Assembly: GCA_030427765.1 (NCBI GenBank)
Contig: JAUICS010000026.1
Location: forward strand, 1 to 10,110
Source of the DNA: Alphaproteobacteria bacterium
GTDB lineage: Bacteria > Pseudomonadota > Alphaproteobacteria > Micavibrionales > Micavibrionaceae
Length of the DNA stretch: 10,110 nt
Direction: 5' to 3'
Shown here: piece by piece, positions 5,410-10,110 of the stretch
Layout of the letters: every line of letters starts with the position of its first letter
Position numbering within the stretch: the stretch's first letter is position 1
Position numbers and translations under genes: made by a program
Notes under the pieces: generated by a model
The model's database searches: none
Seen by the model: the letters and a program-made list of their open reading frames with translations, nothing else
Told to the model about the DNA's origin: nothing

Positions 5410-8400
5410 ATGGCGACACATCCAATTGAAAATATTATTCAGGTTTACCCGAATTACGGGGAAGACGCTTCACGATCACTTCCTGATGGGCAACTATCAA
5501 CTGTGAATTTTACGAGTGATAAAATCCAGACCATGGTGAATAACGGTGCTGGGGAATTGGTTATATTTTTTAAAGATGGCGGTTCACTGACCATTGAAAA
5601 TTATAATGATCTGGTTGATGCCGGTTTGACGCCGAAGACTCTGGATGGGCAAAAACTGGCACTGGATAACGCAGCTGGTGACGATGCTACTACGCTGGGC
5701 AATAATGATGCTGAACTTTCAGCACCTTCTCAGTCTAATCAGGCAAATAACGACAATAAGGGCGATGGGGCAGATGATCAATCTGTTGCAGCCGTGCCAA
5801 TGATTGATAGTGAAAATGTGACAATCATTGAAAAGCCGGATGCTGAAACCGCTGCATCTTATCAAATTCGTAGTGGTGAGCAGTATAAATTTAATGCGCC
5901 GCTTGAAAATGCATTTGTTGAAATGACACCTGCCGGTTCATTGGTTATTCGTTTCCCGGATGGCTCCGTTCTCCTGTTACAAGACTATGCAAGTAAGGCA
6001 GGTTCCGGCAATCCACCTATCTTGATAGGTTCAGGCGGGGAGCTTTTTGACACAGCATTGTTGGCCGGCGTTGCAAAAGATGGATTTTTGTTAGGCGTTA
6101 AAGAAATTATCATGGATAGTGCGCAATTTGCAGACCTTCCCATGAAAAATAATGTTGATGTCGAAGCATTTGATATTGCGGATCTTGAACCTGCTGCCGG
6201 TGATGAAGACAAAGATCAAACAGCGGCTGGCCAAGGGGAGCAATATGCAAATGCATCTATGGTTGAAGTTGCGAGAGATTTTGCCGAAATTGAACCTGCT
6301 GCGGGTGAAAGCGGATCTTCAGGTGACAGAGGCGGATATGGTTTCGAGTCAAACTTTTCTTCATCCGATCTTGATGCACGCGGACCAATTGGCCCAATCG
6401 GTGAAACCGAGCTAACGCGAAATAATTTTGATCTCGATGAACCTTTGTTCATCGATGATGGTGATACACCATCATCTTCGTCACCAAACCGTCCACCACC
6501 ACCAGAGATTTTTGTAGGTGATCCTTCAATTAGCAATGATGTGTTTATTGTAAAAGAAGATGGATCAATCGCCGTTCCCTTTGATGCCATTAATAATGGA
6601 GATAGCAGCGTTTTTCTATCTGTTATCGTAAAAAATATTCCTGCCGGTTGGGGCGTGGATCCGGGTTCGGGGCTATATAACGCTGCGAGTGGAACAATTA
6701 CGTATATCGCTGGTACTGGTGGTACAGATATTTCCGATACGATTATTTTGTCACCGCCTGCCGATAGTGATGGCGATATTCCAAAATTATTTTTCAAAGC
6801 GGTTGCCACAGACGCGGATACAGGACGTCAAAGCTCCGATAAAGAAACATCTTATGTATTAACGGATGCTGTTGCCGACGTTCCGAATGTCTCCGCATCG
6901 TCACCAGGTGGTGAAGAAGGTGACGCCATCCCATTGAATATTTCCGGAAGCTTGAATGATACAGACGGATCAGAAGTCCTGTCATACCGTATCGAGGGCG
7001 TGCCGACAGATGCACCGTTATCCGCCGGTACAAATCTTGGCGGCGGCGTTTGGGAATTAACCGCAAACCAGATTAATGGTCTGACAATTAATCCACGTGA
7101 CGGTTATACATCCGACATTACACTCAAAATTGTTGCCGTTTCGACAGAAACGAATTTGAGCGGTCAGGAATATGATACATCCGACAATGTGGCAGAAAAT
7201 GAAGTTACGCTGGTTGTATCCGTTGACGATGATGATGAACCGATTATTACGACACCGAACGAAGGCAAGGTTGATGAAACAGATCTTGACGTCGGTAATC
7301 AGACGACAAGCGGCACAGTGCAAGTTGATTTTGGTTCGGACACGCCGGGCACTATCGACCCGAATGGTAGTTTTTCATCAAGTGTCACAAACCTGACATC
7401 AAACGGTGTAGACATTGTTGTGACATCGAATGGCAATAATTACTTCGGTAAGGCAAATGGTGTGGACGTATTTCGCCTGCAGCTCAATAACGGCGGTAAA
7501 TACACATTTACATTGTACGAAGCCCTTGATCATCCGGATGACACAGACCCAGATGATGAAATTATTTTGAATTTTGGTTTTGATGCCAAAGATAGCGATG
7601 GTGATGTCGCATCCTCTATCATTGAAATTACGGTTAGTGATGATGGACCGTCAGGTTCTAACGATGCGAAATTTGTGAACGAAGGTGATCTTGCAAATGG
7701 CGATATCGTTGAAACCGGACAATTGACCGTTGATTTTGGTGAAGACGGACCTTGGGGCGTTATTGCAAATGGTAAATTCATCGCTATGGATGATACGGAC
7801 CCGAATACGCCGGCATTGAACCTTGCATCCGGCGGTCATGATGTGGTCGTTAACCGTGTTGGTAATGCCTATATCGGAACGGCGAATGGCCAGACAATAT
7901 TCCGTCTAGATATTGATTCTACAACGGGTGAATACACATATACACAATATCAGGCGCTGGATGACTCACCATACAGCCAGATTATCTCACTTAATTTCTA
8001 TGTTGATGTTATTGATTATGATGGTGATGTTGTTGAACGTTTTATCGAGATTGATGTTCTGGATACTGGCAATACATCCCCAACCGCGGTTGACGACTTC
8101 GACAGTACTGATCTTAACCAGTCCGTGACAGTTAACGCACTTGCCAATGACTTTGATCCTGAAAACGATCCTATCGCGATTACCGTTGTTGATATTCCGT
8201 CCAATGGAACTGTTGTAAATAATTTTGACGGTACAATTACATATACACCTAATAACGGGTTTACCGGTGTTGATACATTTGAATATACAATTACCGATTT
8301 TAATGGCGGCACGGATACGGCTACGGTGACGATTACGGTGGCTGATGTAAATAACCCGCCGAATGCTGTGAATGACTCTTACTCGACAGATGAAGATACG

Positions 8401-10110
8401 TCTGTATCATTCAACGTGTTGACGAATGACAGTGACCCTGATGGCGATACGATTACCGTGCTGACAATCACGAGCCCGGTTAACGGAAACGTGTCATTCA
8501 ATGCAAACGGAACAATGACATATACGCCGGCACCTGACTTTAACGGTGTTGATACATTCACATATGCCATTACGGATGGTAATGGCGGCACGGACACGGC
8601 CACAGTGACGATTACCGTCGTGGACGTAAATGACCCTCCTGTTGCGGTAAACGACAGTTACACCGGTGACGAAGATACACAAATTACAGGTAATGTTCTG
8701 ACGAATGACAGTGACCCTGATGGCGATTTTATATTTGTGACTGGCGTTACATCACAGCCTTCAAACGGTTCTGTGACAATCAATCCGAATGGTAACTTTA
8801 CATACACGCCAAATCAGGATTTCTTTGGTACAGATACATTTGTGTATCAAATTACCGATGGTAACGGTGGTTTTGATACGGCCACGGTGACGCTTACGGT
8901 CAATGATGTTCCTGATAATGCGCCGCCAAATGCGGTGAATGACAGTTCTTCAACGGATGAAAACACACCTGTCACGATTTCTGTCTTGAATAATGACAGT
9001 GACCCTGACAATGATACGTTAACCGTGACATCAACATCAAATCCGTCTAACGGTTCGGTGACGATCAACAATAATGGTACGATTACCTACACACCGGACA
9101 ATGGTTTCAGCGGCGTTGATTCATTTACATACACCATTACAGATGGCAATGGTGGATTTGACTCGGCTAAAGTGACCGTTACTGTTGATGATGTCGATGA
9201 CACGCCTGTGATTGTTAATGCGCAAAACGCAGTTGATGAAACAAATCTTGGTAATGTTCCGGGCAATCCAATTGATGCCAGCGGAAATGTTACGGCCAAT
9301 TTCTTTGGTGATGGCCCCGGCACATTTGCCGGTACGGGATCATTCTCCGCAAGTGGAAATTACGGCGGTACGCTTCAGGCCGCGGGTGAAAACGTGACCG
9401 TTTCATACACGGCAAATAATAACACCGGCGTATACACATATACTGGTACGGCCGGCGGTCACACCATTTTTGAAATGGTTATTGAATCTGATGGTTCTTA
9501 TACATATGAGCAATACTGCGCGATGGATCATTCCAATACCGGTGCAAGCAATGAATCGATGTTCTTGGACTTCGGTGTTGAGGCAGAGGACAGCGACGGC
9601 GATACAGATGAGGGCACAATCCGCATCCGTGTTCGCGACGATGCCCCGATTGCAAATGATGATAATGTTACTGTGAACGGCGCGGTCCGTGTAGACAGCC
9701 TGACAAATAATGATTATTCCGGCGCGGATGTTCCGGCATCTATCCTTGATTTCCGTATCGATAATATTACGGGAGATGGTTGGGGGTACCAGGGTACACC
9801 ATCATTCACAAACATTACACAAAGCACGACGATTAGCTACGGTGATTGGAATGACGCCGGTGACACGATTTCAACAACAATCGGGGATATCCAGATTGAA
9901 GAAAATGGCGTGTTTACATTTACGAATGACAGTGCGTTCCGTGGTGAAATGACAATCACATACCGTTATCAGGATGCAGATGGTGATATTGATACAGCGG
10001 TATTTACGTTGAATGACATTACAGGCGTTGATAATTGCCCGCTTGTATTCGACCTTGATGGTGATGGAATTGAACTGGTTGCAAAAGAAGACGGCGTATC
10101 ATTCGATATT
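5410..10110 (+). CDS. Giant type I-secreted RTX-type adhesin, LapA/BapA-like (C-terminus outside window)
   Basis: One open frame of 1567 codons runs to the window edge without a stop. The start is fixed by an in-frame TAA directly before the ATG, with GGTAGGA upstream. There is no signal peptide. Residues 1 to about 300 are a non-repetitive N-terminal module with two related beta units (50-65 and 178-193), ending in PAAG, TAAG and PAAG motifs (261, 271, 296). An acidic, Ser/Pro-rich linker follows (300-365, with PPPP at 362-365). Then come Ig-like domains (366-617), two T1SS-143-like repeats (618-889), four cadherin-like repeats (890-1264), a third T1SS-143-like repeat (1265-1413), another Ig-like module, and PLVFDLDGDGIEL (1545-1556) opening the Ca-binding C-terminal part. 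The protein is very acidic (many DxDGD motifs), with only two cysteines (1370, 1543). Family knowledge implies export by a type I system and surface anchoring for adhesion or biofilm; the RTX nonapeptides and secretion signal would lie downstream. Confidence 0.9.
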   Translation, partial: MATHPIENIIQVYPNYGEDASRSLPDGQLSTVNFTSDKIQTMVNNGAGELVIFFKDGGSLTIENYNDLVDAGLTPKTLDGQKLALDNAAGDDATTLGNNDAELSAPSQSNQANNDNKGDGADDQSVAAVPMIDSENVTIIEKPDAETAASYQIRSGEQYKFNAPLENAFVEMTPAGSLVIRFPDGSVLLLQDYASKAGSGNPPILIGSGGELFDTALLAGVAKDGFLLGVKEIIMDSAQFADLPMKNNVDVEAFDIADLEPAAGDEDKDQTAAGQGEQYANASMVEVARDFAEIEPAAGESGSSGDRGGYGFESNFSSSDLDARGPIGPIGETELTRNNFDLDEPLFIDDGDTPSSSSPNRPPPPEIFVGDPSISNDVFIVKEDGSIAVPFDAINNGDSSVFLSVIVKNIPAGWGVDPGSGLYNAASGTITYIAGTGGTDISDTIILSPPADSDGDIPKLFFKAVATDADTGRQSSDKETSYVLTDAVADVPNVSASSPGGEEGDAIPLNISGSLNDTDGSEVLSYRIEGVPTDAPLSAGTNLGGGVWELTANQINGLTINPRDGYTSDITLKIVAVSTETNLSGQEYDTSDNVAENEVTLVVSVDDDDEPIITTPNEGKVDETDLDVGNQTTSGTVQVDFGSDTPGTIDPNGSFSSSVTNLTSNGVDIVVTSNGNNYFGKANGVDVFRLQLNNGGKYTFTLYEALDHPDDTDPDDEIILNFGFDAKDSDGDVASSIIEITVSDDGPSGSNDAKFVNEGDLANGDIVETGQLTVDFGEDGPWGVIANGKFIAMDDTDPNTPALNLASGGHDVVVNRVGNAYIGTANGQTIFRLDIDSTTGEYTYTQYQALDDSPYSQIISLNFYVDVIDYDGDVVERFIEIDVLDTGNTSPTAVDDFDSTDLNQSVTVNALANDFDPENDPIAITVVDIPSNGTVVNNFDGTITYTPNNGFTGVDTFEYTITDFNGGTDTATVTITVADVNNPPNAVNDSYSTDEDTSVSFNVLTNDSDPDGDTITVLTITSPVNGNVSFNANGTMTYTPAPDFNGVDTFTYAITDGNGGTDTATVTITVVDVNDPPVAVNDSYTGDEDTQITGNVLTNDSDPDGDFIFVTGVTSQPSNGSVTINPNGNFTYTPNQDFFGTDTFVYQITDGNGGFDTATVTLTVNDVPDNAPPNAVNDSSSTDENTPVTISVLNNDSDPDNDTLTVTSTSNPSNGSVTINNNGTITYTPDNGFSGVDSFTYTITDGNGGFDSAKVTVTVDDVDDTPVIVNAQNAVDETNLGNVPGNPIDASGNVTANFFGDGPGTFAGTGSFSASGNYGGTLQAAGENVTVSYTANNNTGVYTYTGTAGGHTIFEMVIESDGSYTYEQYCAMDHSNTGASNESMFLDFGVEAEDSDGDTDEGTIRIRVRDDAPIANDDNVTVNGAVRVDSLTNNDYSGADVPASILDFRIDNITGDGWGYQGTPSFTNITQSTTISYGDWNDAGDTISTTIGDIQIEENGVFTFTNDSAFRGEMTITYRYQDADGDIDTAVFTLNDITGVDNCPLVFDLDGDGIELVAKEDGVSFDI
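5551..6000 (+). repeat. Two related units in the adhesin N-terminal module
   Basis: Residues 48-65 (GELVIFFKDGGSLTIENY) and 176-193 (GSLVIRFPDGSVLLLQDY) share the pattern G-x-L-V-I-x-F-x-D-G-x-x-L-x-x-x-x-Y. The same strand-turn-strand pattern around DG occurs in N-terminal domains of LapA- and BapA-type adhesins. It suggests an internally duplicated retention or prefix domain. Confidence 0.55.
6190..6306 (+). other. Candidate LapG-type proteolytic site region (three AAG motifs)
   Basis: Three di-alanine motifs lie in 39 residues: PAAG (261-264, nt 6190-6201), TAAG (271-274, nt 6220-6231) and PAAG (296-299, nt 6295-6306), two of them in the context EPAAG. In Pseudomonas LapA the calcium-dependent periplasmic protease LapG cuts within TAAG just after the N-terminal retention module, releasing the adhesin when c-di-GMP falls. 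Position, acidic flexible context and motif all fit. No LapG or LapD gene is in the window, so cleavage is inferred. Confidence 0.55.
6877..7245 (+). other. Adhesin Ig-like domain of the large T1SS-adhesin type
   Basis: Residues from about 490 (DVPNVSASSPGGEEGDAIPL) include SLNDTDGSEVLSYRIEGVP, LSAGTNLGGGVWELTANQ and INGLTINPRDGYTSDITL. This is the common extracellular module of giant type I-secreted adhesins, with a Ca-binding-type DxDGS turn. It is a single copy here. Confidence 0.6.
7261..8076 (+). repeat. Two tandem T1SS-143-like adhesin repeats
   Basis: Repeat A (about 7261-7650) and repeat B (about 7651-8076) share the order VDET or VNEG, then VDFG-x-D-x-PG or PWG, a FGKANG or IGTANG segment, VFRLQL or IFRLDI, YTFTLYEALD or YTYTQYQALD, LNFGF or LNFYV, and D-x-DGDV, ending in DDGP or a related turn. 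This matches the domain annotated as T1SS-143 repeat or DUF5801 in long type I-secreted proteins. The copies are diverged. Confidence 0.65.
8077..9201 (+). repeat. Four tandem cadherin-like/Ig-like repeats (about 92-96 aa)
   Basis: Boundaries are about 8077-8352, 8353-8631, 8632-8919 and 8920-9201. Each repeat reads AVND or AVDD, then a D-E-x-T or equivalent turn, a L-x-NDSDPD-like Ca-binding turn, SNG or VNG, TYTP, GVDTF or GTDTF, TDGNGG or TDFNGG, and TATVTITV. This resembles the Big_9/cadherin-like family. A 29-base stretch (8420-8448) recurs exactly at 8699-8727, 279 bases on, pointing to recent duplication or conversion between repeats 2 and 3. Confidence 0.8.
9202..9648 (+). repeat. Third T1SS-143-like adhesin repeat
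   Basis: This segment again shows VDETN, a FFGDGPG turn, GGHTIFEMVI, YTYEQYCAMDH, LDFGVEAEDSDGDTD and a closing VRDDAP, the same order as the two repeats at 7261-8076. It is separated from them by the four cadherin-like repeats. It contains one of the only two cysteines in the visible protein (residue 1370). Confidence 0.6.
9649..10110 (+). other. Adhesin pre-C-terminal Ig-like module and start of Ca-binding segment
   Basis: Residues 1414 to about 1537 form another Ig-like unit (ANDDNVTVNG, IEENGVFTFTNDSAF, YRYQDADGDIDTAVFTL). The frame then passes into NCPLVFDLDGDGIELV (1542-1557), the DxDGDG Ca-binding segment that usually precedes the C-terminal region of such proteins. It is cut by the window edge. 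Confidence 0.55.

Noticed and set aside
6216..6809. Minus-strand 197-codon ORF, and similar antisense frames to 9323
   Set aside because: These are antisense shadows of the adhesin frame, produced by its biased Thr/Asp/Gly codon use; the Ser/Pro/Val-rich translations mirror the sense repeats.
8077..9201. Regular repeats that could suggest a CRISPR or satellite array
   Set aside because: The period is about 279-285 bases, repeats are in frame and translate to cadherin-like domains; no short direct repeat with unique spacers.

Overview
The window looks like chromosomal DNA of an alphaproteobacterium of moderate to low G+C content. The best lineage marker is the F1-ATPase zeta-subunit family gene (DUF1476), a family I know only from Alphaproteobacteria, lying divergently beside purC as it often does there. 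The RNase P RNA, PurC and NAD kinase sequences fit, and GANTC and TTAA-N7-TTAA motifs of the CcrM/CtrA type occur between genes. I cannot name a genus.

Layout. Positions 1 to about 346 hold the 3' part of the RNase P RNA, followed by a strong bidirectional terminator that also closes a small, probably membrane-anchored 53-residue ORF on the minus strand (416-577). An AT-rich gap (578-960) carries a CtrA-like box and a 12-bp palindrome. Next comes a compact housekeeping block: the zeta-subunit gene (minus), purC and an unrecognised 64-codon gene (plus), a PQ-loop membrane protein (minus), an AlkA-type DNA glycosylase (plus) and NAD kinase (minus). The two convergent pairs are separated by only 1 and 6 bases.

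Positions 4381-5409 are a second gap of about 1 kb without a convincing CDS. It holds a large two-stage hairpin terminator reading on the minus strand, a run of small hairpins that may be a structured RNA or a leader upstream of nadK, a perfect DnaA box, a cluster of GANTC sites, and a promoter with a hairpin-bearing leader for the next gene.

From 5410 to the right edge there is one uninterrupted reading frame of 1567 codons with no stop. It encodes the N-terminal part of a giant type I-secreted, calcium-binding adhesin of the LapA/BapA kind. It has no signal peptide. The N-terminal module carries two related beta-rich units and then three di-alanine motifs (PAAG, TAAG, PAAG) resembling the site cut by the periplasmic protease LapG. 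The rest is a chain of Ig-like/cadherin-like and T1SS-143-like repeats, ending at the window edge in a Ca-binding-type segment. No transporter, LapG or LapD gene lies in the window, so secretion and release are inferred. The most interesting item is this adhesin with its triple candidate cleavage region; the minus-strand structured region upstream of nadK comes second.
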